Positions 23,415 through 31,908 of a stretch of 64,000 nucleotides of DNA are shown here, piece by piece. The number at the start of each line of letters is the position of its first letter. Within the stretch, counting starts at the first letter, position 1. The DNA is taken from positions 496,001-560,000 of the forward strand of contig CBDDAE010000001.1 of NCBI GenBank assembly GCA_965224795.1, read 5' to 3'. A model generated the notes under the pieces. It was not told the origin of the DNA. It did not search any database and saw only the letters and a program-made list of their open reading frames with translations. Source of the DNA: NVTR01 sp036480115 (GTDB lineage Bacteria > Pseudomonadota > Alphaproteobacteria > Rhodobacterales > Rhodobacteraceae). The position numbers were made by a program, and so were the translations under genes.

Positions 23415-24257
23415 CTAGTAAACGCTGCCTTTTTTGACACGCTTGGAAAATTCAGTCACGCCGCCCTTTGCAAGGGTTTTGGCCTGCTTGACCCAGCTGT
23501 CACGCGATACGCGGCCCTTAAAGCCTTCCAGGTTTTCATCAACCCATTCGACTTCTTTAGCGCGCCAACCGGCAACCTGATCAAAGTGATACACACCCAT
23601 GGTATTAAGCATCTTTTCCATCTTCAGGCCGACACCCTTGATTTGCTTAAGATCATCCGCGCCACCGGCACGGGCTTTGTTAAGCATCGCTGGTTTGCCA
23701 GATTTTGAAACTGGTTTGCGTGTAGGCTTGGCTTTGGCTTGGGCAGCTTTCTTTGCTGAAACCATGGCCGCACCAGCATCACCCATCAAGGAAGACGCAG
23801 CTGCCTTACCTGATTGTTTGGGTTTTTTGGTTGATGTCGTACGTTTCTTGGTTGCTTTGGTACTACGAGAAGCCGACTTAGCAGCAGGCTTTTTGGCGGC
23901 AGGTTTCTTAGCGGCAGGTTTCTTAGCGGCAGGCTTTGTTGCAGGTTTGCTAGAAACCGCACTGGTCAGATTTGAAGCCTTGGTTGCCGGGGCCGATGTT
24001 GGCGCAGGAGACCGCGTTGAAGATGCACCCAAATTGGCGGAAGAAGACTGACCAAGTCCCATATCACCATCACCTGAATCTCGGTAAAAACCAATCCAAA
24101 GCAGGATGGCCACCAGAATACCGATGAGAATTGCCAGCAACAGCGCTGGCCAAAAGGCATAAGCCGCTAAAAATTTAAGCGCTAAGAATGCCAGAACACC
24201 GGCAACTATCGCCCATCCCCACAGCTTGCCAGTGTTTTCGCTTTCATAAGAACTCAT
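23415..24257 (-). CDS. Membrane-anchored Lys/Pro/Ala-rich protein with NuoE-type C-terminal HhH domain
   Basis: 280 residues in three parts. Residues about 12-58 form two transmembrane helices. Residues about 75-175 are a Lys/Ala/Pro/Ser/Thr-rich linker with PAAKK repeats, like histone H1 tails. Residues about 200-280 are a helix-hairpin-helix type domain (DDLKQIKGVGLKMEKMLN, YHFDQVAGWRAKEVEWVDE, GFKGRVSRDSWVKQAK) that is strongly similar to the C-terminal extension of the adjacent NuoE. The shared domain and adjacency suggest it docks to, or exchanges a partner with, the NADH module. DNA binding by the HhH domain is a second possibility. Confidence 0.8.
   Translation of the reverse strand: MSSYESENTGKLWGWAIVAGVLAFLALKFLAAYAFWPALLLAILIGILVAILLWIGFYRDSGDGDMGLGQSSSANLGASSTRSPAPTSAPATKASNLTSAVSSKPATKPAAKKPAAKKPAAKKPAAKSASRSTKATKKRTTSTKKPKQSGKAAASSLMGDAGAAMVSAKKAAQAKAKPTRKPVSKSGKPAMLNKARAGGADDLKQIKGVGLKMEKMLNTMGVYHFDQVAGWRAKEVEWVDENLEGFKGRVSRDSWVKQAKTLAKGGVTEFSKRVKKGSVY
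23881..23940. repeat. Four tandem 15-bp units inside the KP-rich gene
   Basis: Units at 23881-23895, 23896-23910, 23911-23925 and 23926-23940; the two middle ones (GCGGCAGGTTTCTTA) are identical. They encode the Lys-Lys-Pro-Ala-Ala repeats of the linker on the minus strand. Unit number may vary between strains. Confidence 0.85.
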
Positions 24258-24296
24258 AACATATCTCCCCGTTTTTCCATTTTTTGTTCTTCAAGA

Positions 24297-25361
24297 TTAG
24301 TATTTCGCACGTTTAGAAAATTCTGTCTCACCACCTTTGGCAAGAATTTTGGCCTGGGACACCCATTTGTCCCGACTGGCACGACCCTTAAAGCCCGCCA
24401 AGTTATCGTCAACCCACATTATTTCATCTTTGCCCCAGGCGGCGACCTGATCAAAATGGTAAAACCCAAGCGAATTCAGAAGCTTTTCCAGCTTTGGGCC
24501 AACGCCCTTTATCATTTTCAAATCATCCGCCCCGGACTTGCGTGGCGTTTTCAAAGCTTTGGGTTTTCTCGCTTTGCCATCCGAAGATTTTACCGTCGCC
24601 TTGGGTTTTTTTACCGATTTACCAACTAATGGTGCCGACTTTTTTGCAGCAGCGCCCGCCAACCAAGGCATTGAAAGTCCGACTTCGCTACCATCAATGC
24701 GCTTAACTGTATCGCCAAGATCATGGGCCAGCTGCGCGCTGGCATTATACTGGGTACGCCCGCTTTCGTGACCCGTTAAACTAGTCAATCCAGCCAGAGG
24801 TTCGGTCGCATATCGACCATTTTGAGGCCCCGGCAGAGGCACCTTGCCTGCTGCAAATTCAACAATAATTTCACTCAGGCGTTCGGTCGTCAGATCCTCA
24901 TAATAGTCCTTGCCGATCTGGGCCATGGGCGCGTTTGAGCAAGATCCAAGGCATTCCACCTCTTCCCAGCTAAAATTTCCGTCGGCGGAAATTTCGTGGG
25001 GGTTGGCAGCAATTTTATCTTTGCAGACACCAATTAGATCTTCGGCACCGCAAATCATGCACGATGTGGTGCCACAAACCTGAATATGGGCAACAGCTCC
25101 AACCGGTTGCAGTTGAAACATAAAGTAAAATGTCGCCACTTCCAGCACTCTGATATAAGCCATATCCAGCATATCAGCGATATGTTCGATGGCCGGGCGT
25201 GAAAGCCAGCCTTCTTGCTCTTGGGCCCGCCAAAGCAGCGGGATCACGGCGCTGGCCTGACGGGTTTCAGGAAATTTTGTGATCTGGGCCTTTGCCCATC
25301 TTAAATTTGCCTTGGTAAAAGCAAAACTGTCAGGTTGGCTGGGATACAGGCGGCGAAGCAT
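24297..25361 (-). CDS. nuoE: NADH-quinone oxidoreductase subunit E with a long C-terminal extension
   Basis: 354 residues, much longer than the roughly 160-240 of typical NuoE. The thioredoxin-like core binds the N1a 2Fe-2S cluster through C96, C101, C137 and C141 (CGTTSC and CLGSC). Residues about 160-270 are a Lys/Pro-rich linker. Residues about 275-354 are an HhH-like domain (DDLKMIKGVGPKLEKLLN, FYHFDQVAAWGKDEIMWVDD, FKGRASRDKWVSQAK). The same domain ends the next gene downstream. The extension is known in Rhodobacterales NuoE but its job is not established. It is separated from nuoD by a 107-bp gap with a repeated element. Confidence 0.95.
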   Translation of the reverse strand: MLRRLYPSQPDSFAFTKANLRWAKAQITKFPETRQASAVIPLLWRAQEQEGWLSRPAIEHIADMLDMAYIRVLEVATFYFMFQLQPVGAVAHIQVCGTTSCMICGAEDLIGVCKDKIAANPHEISADGNFSWEEVECLGSCSNAPMAQIGKDYYEDLTTERLSEIIVEFAAGKVPLPGPQNGRYATEPLAGLTSLTGHESGRTQYNASAQLAHDLGDTVKRIDGSEVGLSMPWLAGAAAKKSAPLVGKSVKKPKATVKSSDGKARKPKALKTPRKSGADDLKMIKGVGPKLEKLLNSLGFYHFDQVAAWGKDEIMWVDDNLAGFKGRASRDKWVSQAKILAKGGETEFSKRAKY

Positions 25362-25394
25362 TTACAGGATGGCCTTTTTTATCGTTACGTGGTC

Positions 25395-25449
25395 GATTTT
25401 TCCGCGAAAAATCAGGCCTCCGGCAAGGATGTTTTTGGAAAGATGAAAG
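25395..25449 (+). repeat. Intergenic repeat element, copy 1 (hairpin plus GCCTCCGGC core)
   Basis: GATTTTTC (25395-25402) and GAAAAATC (25406-25413) form an exact inverted repeat. They are followed by GCCTCCGGC at 25416-25424, GGAT and GGAAAGATGA. The same order of blocks occurs at 43302-43358, and the core again, inverted, at 52344-52380. Here it fills the nuoE-nuoD gap, antisense to the operon. I have the impression that similar stretches are common between genes in Roseobacter-type genomes. Confidence 0.7.
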
Positions 25450-25468
25450 TCGGGTTTTGCGGGAAATA

Positions 25469-26680
25469 TCATCGATCCACCTCGCCAAAAACGATATCCA
25501 TCGTACCAATAATTGCAGCAACATCGGCCAGTTGATGGCCGGTGGCCACATAGTCCATTGCCGCCAGATGTAGAAACCCCGGTGCCCGAATTTTGGCGCG
25601 GTAGGGTTTGTTGGACCCATCCGAAACCAGATAGATGCCAAACTCGCCCTTGGGGGCCTCAACCGCAGTGTAAATTTCACCTGCCGGAACATGGAAACCT
25701 TCGCTGTACAGTTTAAAGTGGTGGATCAGGCTTTCCATATTCGTTTTCATATCGGAACGCTTTGGCGGCGTCAGCTTGCCACGTGCCAGCACGTCCCCAG
25801 GCTCATAGGCCAGTTTTTCAACGCATTGCTGGATAATTTTAACGCTTTCGCGCATTTCTGCCATCCGGCACAGGTAACGATCATAGCAATCGCCGTTTTT
25901 CCCGACTGGAATTTGAAAATCAAATTCGTCATAGCATTCATAGGGTTGTGCCCGTCGCAAATCCCAAGCCAGACCGGAGCCGCGCACCATAACGCCGGAA
26001 AAGCCCCAATCAAGAATGTCCTGTTCAGAAATCACGCCAATATCAACATTGCGCTGTTTGAAAATGCGGTTTTCAGTAAGCAACCCATCAATGTTATCGA
26101 TGCAAGTTGGAAACTGGTCTGCCCAGGCTGAGATGTCTTCCAGCATGCCGGCAGGCAGGTCCTGATGCACCCCGCCGGGGCGAAAATAGGCTGAGTGGAA
26201 TCGCGCGCCGCTGGCACGCTCATAAAATTCCATCAGTTTTTCGCGTTCCTCAAAGCCCCACGTGGTCGGGGTCATTGCCCCCACATCCAAAGCCTGTGTG
26301 GTCACGTTCAATATGTGGTTTAACACCCGGCCAATTTCACAAAACAGCACCCGGATTAGGCTGGCGCGGCGCGGAATTTCGGTGCCAGTCAGTTTTTCGA
26401 TTGCCAGACACCAGGCATGTTCCTGGTTCATTGGCGCCACATAATCGAGGCGATCCATATAAGGCAGGTTTTGCAGATAAGTGCGGCTTTCCATCAACTT
26501 TTCGGTGCCCCGATGCAGCAGGCCGATATGGGGATCAGCACGGGTAACGATTTCGCCGTCTAGCTCAAGCACCAGGCGCAGCACACCGTGCGCAGCCGGG
26601 TGCTGGGGGCCAAAGTTAATACTGAAATTACGAATTTTCTGTTCGCCCGTTTGGACATCGCGCACGGAGCCATCCATCAT
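25469..26680 (-). CDS. nuoD: NADH-quinone oxidoreductase subunit D
   Basis: 403 residues, 49-kDa-type subunit lining the quinone pocket. Diagnostic stretches are NFGPQHPAAHGVLRLVLELDGE, DPHIGLLHRGTEKL, TRVLFCEIGR-like LIRVLFCEIGRVLNH, RPGGVHQDLP and the C-terminal TMDIVFGEVDR. The start overlaps the nuoC stop by 4 bp (ATGA). It is the last gene before the repeat-containing gap ahead of nuoE. Confidence 0.97.
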   Translation of the reverse strand: MMDGSVRDVQTGEQKIRNFSINFGPQHPAAHGVLRLVLELDGEIVTRADPHIGLLHRGTEKLMESRTYLQNLPYMDRLDYVAPMNQEHAWCLAIEKLTGTEIPRRASLIRVLFCEIGRVLNHILNVTTQALDVGAMTPTTWGFEEREKLMEFYERASGARFHSAYFRPGGVHQDLPAGMLEDISAWADQFPTCIDNIDGLLTENRIFKQRNVDIGVISEQDILDWGFSGVMVRGSGLAWDLRRAQPYECYDEFDFQIPVGKNGDCYDRYLCRMAEMRESVKIIQQCVEKLAYEPGDVLARGKLTPPKRSDMKTNMESLIHHFKLYSEGFHVPAGEIYTAVEAPKGEFGIYLVSDGSNKPYRAKIRAPGFLHLAAMDYVATGHQLADVAAIIGTMDIVFGEVDR

Positions 26681-27285
26681 TCTGTTGCCCCTTCTTTTTC
26701 ATCACCGGGCAGGATGTATTTTGCGCCTTCCCAAGGGCTCATGAAATCAAACTGGCGATATTCCTGGATCAGGCTGACAGGTTCATAAACCACACGCTTT
26801 TGGGCTTCGTCATACCGCACCTCTACATAACCAGTGGTGGGAAAGTCTTTGCGCAAAGGATGGCCGCGAAAGCCGTAATCTGTCAGTAGGCGGCGCAGGT
26901 CCGGATGGCCAGAAAACAAGATGCCAAACATGTCAAAAATTTCCCGCTCAAACCAGTTGGCCGAGGCATGGACATCTGAAATCGACGGTACCATGTCGTC
27001 CTCACGCACTGCTACTTTTACCCGAATTCGGTGGTTTTGATACATGGACAGGAAATGATACACCACGTCAAAGCGCGCAGCGCGGCCCGGAAAGTCTATC
27101 GCCGTTATGTCTACCAGAGATGAAAACCTGCAGGTGCGATCGGTCTTAAGAAAATCAACGAAAGCATGGATGCCCGAAAGCGGTACATTCACGGTCAACT
27201 CATCAAGAATGACGTCCCAGCTTAGCACGCAATCCGGGCGCTTCTGCTCAATATGGGTTCCCAGGTTATTCAGCTCTTCGCTCAT
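26677..27285 (-). CDS. nuoC: NADH-quinone oxidoreductase subunit C
   Basis: 202 residues, 30-kDa-type subunit of the peripheral arm. The signature ERE[IV]FDMFGI-like segment reads WFEREIFDMFGILFSGHPDLRRLLTDYGFRGHPLRKDFP, visible across the middle of the protein. It stands as a separate gene rather than a NuoCD fusion. It is 5 bp after nuoB and overlaps nuoD by 4 bp. Confidence 0.97.
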   Translation of the reverse strand: MSEELNNLGTHIEQKRPDCVLSWDVILDELTVNVPLSGIHAFVDFLKTDRTCRFSSLVDITAIDFPGRAARFDVVYHFLSMYQNHRIRVKVAVREDDMVPSISDVHASANWFEREIFDMFGILFSGHPDLRRLLTDYGFRGHPLRKDFPTTGYVEVRYDEAQKRVVYEPVSLIQEYRQFDFMSPWEGAKYILPGDEKEGATE

Positions 27286-27290
27286 AGCCG

Positions 27291-27824
27291 TTACCTTACA
27301 ATCGTGCCGGTGCGGCGAATTTTACGTTGCAGTTGCAAGGTGCCATAAAGCAACGCTTCAGCCGTTGGTGGACAGCCGGGCACATAAACATCAACCGGAA
27401 CAATACGGTCACAACCACGTACCACCGAATAGGAATAGTGATAATAACCGCCGCCATTGGCGCAAGACCCCATTGAAATCACATAGCGCGGTTCTGGCAT
27501 CTGGTCATAAACCTTACGCAAGGCTGGCGCCATTTTGTTTGTCAGCGTTCCGGCAACGATCATCAGGTCGGACTGACGCGGACTGGCACGCGGTGCGGTG
27601 CCAAAACGTTCCAGATCATAGCGCGGCATAGCCGCATGTATCATTTCAACGGCACAACACGCCAAGCCAAATGTCATCCAATGCAATGACCCGGTACGAG
27701 CCCAATTAATAATATCGGCCGTCGACGTCAGCAAGAAGCCTTTATCCTGCAAATCGCGGGTCATGGCCTGGGTGGTGACCTCTTTATCAGCCCCTGCGGT
27801 GTTCAGACCTGTGCTTAGTCCCAT
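27291..27824 (-). CDS. nuoB: NADH-quinone oxidoreductase subunit B
   Basis: 177 residues when started at the ATG of MGLSTGLNTAG, whose codons overlap the nuoA stop by 10 bp; an in-frame codon 21 bp upstream is less likely. It ligates the terminal N2 4Fe-4S cluster with the tandem cysteines of LACCAVEMIHA, plus Cys in MGSCANGGGYYHYSYS and DVYVPGCPPTAEAL. Length and motifs are standard. Confidence 0.97.
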   Translation of the reverse strand: MGLSTGLNTAGADKEVTTQAMTRDLQDKGFLLTSTADIINWARTGSLHWMTFGLACCAVEMIHAAMPRYDLERFGTAPRASPRQSDLMIVAGTLTNKMAPALRKVYDQMPEPRYVISMGSCANGGGYYHYSYSVVRGCDRIVPVDVYVPGCPPTAEALLYGTLQLQRKIRRTGTIVR

Positions 27825-28180
27825 TCCAGCGCGCCCTTTTTCCATTCATAGGCGAAGCCAATGGTCAGCACGCCCAAAAACACCATCATCGACCAGAACC
27901 CCACAGTTCCGACATCCTTAAAGGCCACAGCCCAAGGAAAAAGGAAGGCAATTTCCAGATCAAATATGATAAACAGGATGGCAACCAGATAAAACCGCGC
28001 ATCAAACTTCATCCGCGCATCATCAAAAGCATTAAAGCCGCACTCATAGGCGCTGATTTTTTCCGGGTCAGGATTTGACACGGCTATAATCACCGCAGCC
28101 AAGATCAGGACGATGCCAAGGGCAACGGCTATACCCATAAAAATAACGATTGGCAGGTAGTTGGCAAGCAGCTCTGGCAC
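27815..28180 (-). CDS. nuoA: NADH-quinone oxidoreductase subunit A
   Basis: 121 residues with three transmembrane helices. The conserved loop EKISAYECGFNAFDDARMKFD and the helix YLVAILFIIFDLEIAFLFPW identify NuoA/ND3. It starts with GTG at 28180; AGGAG sits about 7 bp upstream, which supports this codon. It is the first gene of the nuo operon. Confidence 0.96.
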   Translation of the reverse strand: MPELLANYLPIVIFMGIAVALGIVLILAAVIIAVSNPDPEKISAYECGFNAFDDARMKFDARFYLVAILFIIFDLEIAFLFPWAVAFKDVGTVGFWSMMVFLGVLTIGFAYEWKKGALEWD

Positions 28181-28226
28181 CGATGGCTCCTTTTAAGGGA
28201 CACGCCCTAAATCAATAGCTGGATTG

Positions 28227-28255
28227 GGTTTAGCCTTGGGGGTCGGCAGGGTCAA
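28227..28255 (-). promoter_or_regulatory. Candidate sigma-70 promoter of the nuo operon
   Basis: On the minus strand TTGACC (28255-28250) is followed 17 bp later by TAAACC (28232-28227). Transcription would begin near 28220, leaving about 40 nt before the GTG start of nuoA at 28180. The -35 is strong and the -10 weak. A second -10-like TATAAC at 28274-28269 has no good partner. Confidence 0.4.
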
Positions 28256-28307
28256 CCAAAGGGTGTGTTGTTATAGCGGCAAATTGAATTGTTTGGCCGG
28301 CGATTTG

Positions 28308-28319
28308 TTAACCGGTTAA
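28308..28319. promoter_or_regulatory. Perfect 12-bp palindrome TTAACCGGTTAA upstream of nuoA
   Basis: TTAACCGGTTAA is an exact palindrome with a central CG step, as in many LacI-family operators. It lies about 130 bp upstream of the nuoA start and just past the liuC stop at 28330. Being between two same-strand operons, it may regulate nuo or mark the end of liu. The regulator is unknown. Confidence 0.4.
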
Positions 28320-28329
28320 AACAGCCTGC

Positions 28330-29115
28330 TCATTTCGCCCAATCAGGCGGTCTTTTATCAAAAAACGCGGCGATGCCTTCGACGGCGTCCGGGGATTTCC
28401 AGCGAGAGATCAGGGCGTCGATCGTTGCCTCTGTGATGGCGGCGTCGATTGTTGGGCCAAGGCGACGGGTCAGGGCCTTGGCGGCGGCGACCGCATCGGG
28501 TGAACAAGACAGGTAAGGTATGACTTCAGCCTCGGTTGCGACGTCCAGATCAAATGCGGGAACGGCGTGGGAGATGATGCCAAGCGTTTGCGCCTCTGGC
28601 GCGTCAAACACTCGCGATGACATGAACACGCGGCGCGCATTGGCTTCGCCCATACGGGCCACGACATAGGGCCCAATGGTGGCCGGGATCAGGCCAAGAC
28701 GGGTTTCGGTCAGCCCGAATTTGGCGGTATCAACGGCGATTGCCACGTCGCAGATGCTCGCTAACCCGACGCCGCCGCCAAATGTATTGCCGTTCAGCCG
28801 CCCGATAAGCGGTTTGGGTAGTGTGTTCAGGGTGTGCAGCATATGGGCAAGTTTGCGAGCGCCAGTGGCGCGGGTTTCGTCATCGGCAGCCATCTGCGCC
28901 TGCATCCAGTTCAGATCACCACCGGCGCAAAAGCTTTTGCCCGCGCCGGTCAGGACCACAACCCGAACGGTTGGATCAGCCCCCAACTGTGCTGTGGCAT
29001 CTGCCAGATCGGCGATCAAATCGCCGGACATGGCATTGTGTTTGTCAGGGCGGTTTAGCGTCAGGGTTGCAACCCCGCGCTCGTCGGTGCTGATGGCAAT
29101 GGTTTTAGGCATCAT
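28330..29115 (-). CDS. liuC: Methylglutaconyl-CoA hydratase (enoyl-CoA hydratase family)
   Basis: 261 residues of the crotonase superfamily. The oxyanion-hole segments are visible as LTGAGKSFCAGGDLNWM and NTFGGGVGLASICDVAIA, and LTETRLGLIPATIGPYV supplies the usual Glu-containing loop. In leucine breakdown it hydrates 3-methylglutaconyl-CoA to HMG-CoA. The specific assignment rests on its position after the HMG-CoA lyase gene in a complete liu operon; crotonase-fold sequence alone would not give it. Its ATG overlaps the liuE stop. Confidence 0.88.
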   Translation of the reverse strand: MMPKTIAISTDERGVATLTLNRPDKHNAMSGDLIADLADATAQLGADPTVRVVVLTGAGKSFCAGGDLNWMQAQMAADDETRATGARKLAHMLHTLNTLPKPLIGRLNGNTFGGGVGLASICDVAIAVDTAKFGLTETRLGLIPATIGPYVVARMGEANARRVFMSSRVFDAPEAQTLGIISHAVPAFDLDVATEAEVIPYLSCSPDAVAAAKALTRRLGPTIDAAITEATIDALISRWKSPDAVEGIAAFFDKRPPDWAK

Positions 29116-29966
29116 TTTCCCCGCATTGTTTTGGCCATGTCGGCGGCACTTTCCAAGACGTCTTGCGACAGCCTGGTTTCATAGCCCAATTCCGTAAGGT
29201 GTGTATTGACCAGTTCTGTGGCCACATTCCCCGCCGCCCCCGGCGCAAAGGGACAGCCCCCCAACCCGCCAACGGCGGCGTCAAAGACCCGCAGGCCCAA
29301 GGCAAGCGAGGCGTCGATATTTTCCAGCGCCCGGTGTTTGGTATCATGGAAATGCCCGGCCAATTGTGTGGCGGGCAAGTGGGTCAGGACAGCATCCAAC
29401 ATTGCTGACGTTGTATGCCGGGTGGCCTGACCAATGGTGTCGCCCAGTGATATTTCATAGCAGCCCATATCGAACAGTGTGCGGGCGACATCGGCCACCT
29501 GTTTGGGCGATGTCGGGCCGTCATAGGGGCAGTCGGTGACACAGGAAACATAGCCGCGAAGCTTCACATTTGCCGCATGGGCAGCTTTGGCGACGGGGTG
29601 GAATCGATCAAGGCTATCACTTATTGAACAATTGATATTGGCCTGACTAAACCCTTCAGATGCGGACGCAAAGATCGCGATTTCATCTGCTTTGGCGTCA
29701 ATTGCCCGCTCATACCCGTGCAAGTTCGGGGTAAGCGCGGCGTAGGAAATTTTAGAGTTTCGGTTGATCCCGGCCAGAACCTGCGCGCTGTCAGCCATTT
29801 GCGGTACCCATTTGGGCGACACGAAACTGGCCACTTCTATGCGCGAAAATCCGGCAGTGGATAGCAGATCAACCAGCGCGATTTTATCTGCGGTTGGTAT
29901 GGTGGCGGCTTCGTTTTGCAAACCGTCACGGGGGCCGACTTCGAATATTTCAATCCTGCGCTTCAT
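29112..29966 (-). CDS. liuE: Hydroxymethylglutaryl-CoA lyase
   Basis: 284 residues, TIM-barrel lyase of the HMGL family. It splits HMG-CoA into acetoacetate and acetyl-CoA, the last step of leucine degradation. EVGPRDGLQNE near residues 8-18 holds the metal/catalytic residues, GDTIGQATRHT and HFHDTKHRALENI the metal-binding His pair, and GLGGCPFAPGAAGNVATE the catalytic-loop cysteine. It overlaps both liuD and liuC by 4 bp. Confidence 0.96.
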   Translation of the reverse strand: MKRRIEIFEVGPRDGLQNEAATIPTADKIALVDLLSTAGFSRIEVASFVSPKWVPQMADSAQVLAGINRNSKISYAALTPNLHGYERAIDAKADEIAIFASASEGFSQANINCSISDSLDRFHPVAKAAHAANVKLRGYVSCVTDCPYDGPTSPKQVADVARTLFDMGCYEISLGDTIGQATRHTTSAMLDAVLTHLPATQLAGHFHDTKHRALENIDASLALGLRVFDAAVGGLGGCPFAPGAAGNVATELVNTHLTELGYETRLSQDVLESAADMAKTMRGK

Positions 29967-31906
29967 GTGTCTTGCTCAACCAATGACAGCAGTGCCGCCC
30001 CGGACTGAACCTGATCACTTGCGGAAACCAGAACCTCATCAATCACCCCGTCGCGAGGCGCGGTCAGGGAATGTTCCATTTTCATCGCTTCAAGCACCAA
30101 CAACGGATCCCCTGCGCAAACCGTTTGCCCAGGTTTGGCCAGCACCAATTTTACCAGCCCCGGCATTGGTGCATTGACCACGTTGCCCGCTACCCCGGTA
30201 CCTGTACTGATCGCCAATGGGTCGGGAATATCAAAGTGCCAGCTTTGCACCGCAAAAACGCTGACATGATCAGCGCTGGAAATCACCCGCATTTTTTCCC
30301 TTGTCCCAAGCGCCATCCAATGCCCGTCAACGCAGCTAAATTGCTGGTGCTCATCCTGAATTGAAACCAGTACTGCCTGCGGGCCCTGTATCTGCAGTAC
30401 CGCCGCGAATGGCGCGCCTTCTTCAGACAGATCGATTGTCCTTTGCAGGGGCGACCACAGCGTGAAACCGGTTTGCCAATGACCTGCCCCGGTCAAACCA
30501 GCCGCCACAATCGCGGCCAATGCTTTGACCGTAAACGGGGCTGGCTGGACGGTTGTCAGTGCCTCAAGTTCACGTGCAATCAGGCCGGTATCTACGCCAC
30601 CGGACACAAAATCCGGGTGTTTCGCCAATGCCCCCAGGAATGCCAGATTAGTGACAGTTCCGGCCACTTGTGTAGCCTCCAGAGCCGCCGAAAGTTGCAA
30701 AAGTGCTAGTTCCCGTGTGGGGCCATGGGTGATTATCTTGGCAATCATCGGATCATAGAACGGGGAAATTTCATCGCCTGCCCGCACGCCCGTATCGGCG
30801 CGCACACCTGCAGGAAACTGCAAATGGCGCAAGGTTCCGGTGGCGGGTAGGAACCCTGCGGGAACATCTTCGGCGTAAAGCCGGGCCTCAAAGGCGTGAC
30901 CGTTCAGGGTGATCTGATCTTGGGATTCTGGCAGGGGCTCGCCCGCCGCTACCCGCAATTGCCAATCCACCAGATCAATGCCAGTCACGGCCTCGGTCAC
31001 CGGGTGTTCGACCTGCAAGCGGGTGTTCATTTCCATGAACCAAAATCTGTCGGCACGTAGCCCATCCGAGCCATCAACGATGAATTCCACCGTCCCTGCC
31101 CCGGCATAATTGATCGCTTTGGCCGCCTTTACCGCCGCGTCGCACATGGCCGTGCGCATGGCGTCAGTCATCCCCGGTGCCGGGGCTTCCTCTATTACCT
31201 TTTGGTGGCGACGCTGTAGGGAACAATCGCGCTCATATAAATGCACGACGTTTTCACCGTCGCCAAATATCTGCATCTCTATATGGCGGGGTTTTTGGAT
31301 GTACTTTTCGATCAAAACCGCATCATTTGCGAAGGATTTCATCGCCTCTGATCGCGCTGAGGCAAGATGGGCGGCAAAGTCACCCGCTTGCTCAACCACA
31401 CGCATACCTTTGCCACCACCCCCGGCAACGGCCTTAATCAGCACAGGAAAGCCTATCTTTTCAGCGGCTTGGGCCAGGAAATCGGCGTCTTGATTGGTCC
31501 CATGGTAGCCCGGCACCACCGGCACCCCGGCTTTTTCCATCAGCGACTTGGCCGCGTCTTTCAGGCCCATTGCACGGATTGCATCGGCTGAAGGGCCGAT
31601 AAAAACCAACCCGGCAGTGGTTACAGCATCAACAAAATCAGGGTTTTCCGACAGGAAACCATAGCCGGGATGGATTGCCTGCGCGCCAGTTTCCAGCGCG
31701 GCCTGAATGATCACATCGCCAAGCAGATAACTGTCAGCCGGGGCCGGTCCGCCAATATGCACGGCCTGATCCGCCATTTCCACATGGCGTGATTGCGCGT
31801 CGGCATCCGAATAAACGGCAACGGTTTTTAAACCCATTGCGCGGGCGGTATCGATGATACGGCAGGCAATTTCGCCCCGGTTGGCGATGAGGATTTTTGC
31901 AAACAT
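29963..31906 (-). CDS. liuD: Methylcrotonyl-CoA carboxylase, biotin-carrying alpha subunit
   Basis: About 647 residues. The biotin carboxylase domain starts with FAKILIANRGEIACRI, followed by PGYGFLSENPDF, the ATP-grasp loop VAGGGGKGMRVV and ERDCSLQRRHQKVIEEAPAP. The C-terminal carrier domain has the biotinylated lysine in VLEAMKMEHSL. It carboxylates biotin for transfer by LiuB to 3-methylcrotonyl-CoA. I prefer the ATG at 31906; a GTG at 31912 overlaps the liuB stop (GTGA). BirA encoded at 6975 would biotinylate it. Confidence 0.95.
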   Translation of the reverse strand: MFAKILIANRGEIACRIIDTARAMGLKTVAVYSDADAQSRHVEMADQAVHIGGPAPADSYLLGDVIIQAALETGAQAIHPGYGFLSENPDFVDAVTTAGLVFIGPSADAIRAMGLKDAAKSLMEKAGVPVVPGYHGTNQDADFLAQAAEKIGFPVLIKAVAGGGGKGMRVVEQAGDFAAHLASARSEAMKSFANDAVLIEKYIQKPRHIEMQIFGDGENVVHLYERDCSLQRRHQKVIEEAPAPGMTDAMRTAMCDAAVKAAKAINYAGAGTVEFIVDGSDGLRADRFWFMEMNTRLQVEHPVTEAVTGIDLVDWQLRVAAGEPLPESQDQITLNGHAFEARLYAEDVPAGFLPATGTLRHLQFPAGVRADTGVRAGDEISPFYDPMIAKIITHGPTRELALLQLSAALEATQVAGTVTNLAFLGALAKHPDFVSGGVDTGLIARELEALTTVQPAPFTVKALAAIVAAGLTGAGHWQTGFTLWSPLQRTIDLSEEGAPFAAVLQIQGPQAVLVSIQDEHQQFSCVDGHWMALGTREKMRVISSADHVSVFAVQSWHFDIPDPLAISTGTGVAGNVVNAPMPGLVKLVLAKPGQTVCAGDPLLVLEAMKMEHSLTAPRDGVIDEVLVSASDQVQSGAALLSLVEQDT

Positions 31907-31908
31907 GG

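Noticed and set aside
23881..23940. Possible CRISPR-like or satellite array
   Set aside because: The 15-bp units are contiguous, in frame, and encode the KP-rich linker; there are no spacers.
25330..25692. 120-codon minus-strand frame across the nuoD-nuoE gap
   Set aside because: It overlaps the end of nuoD and the start of nuoE in another frame and shows no protein-like pattern; the gap is better explained by the repeat element.
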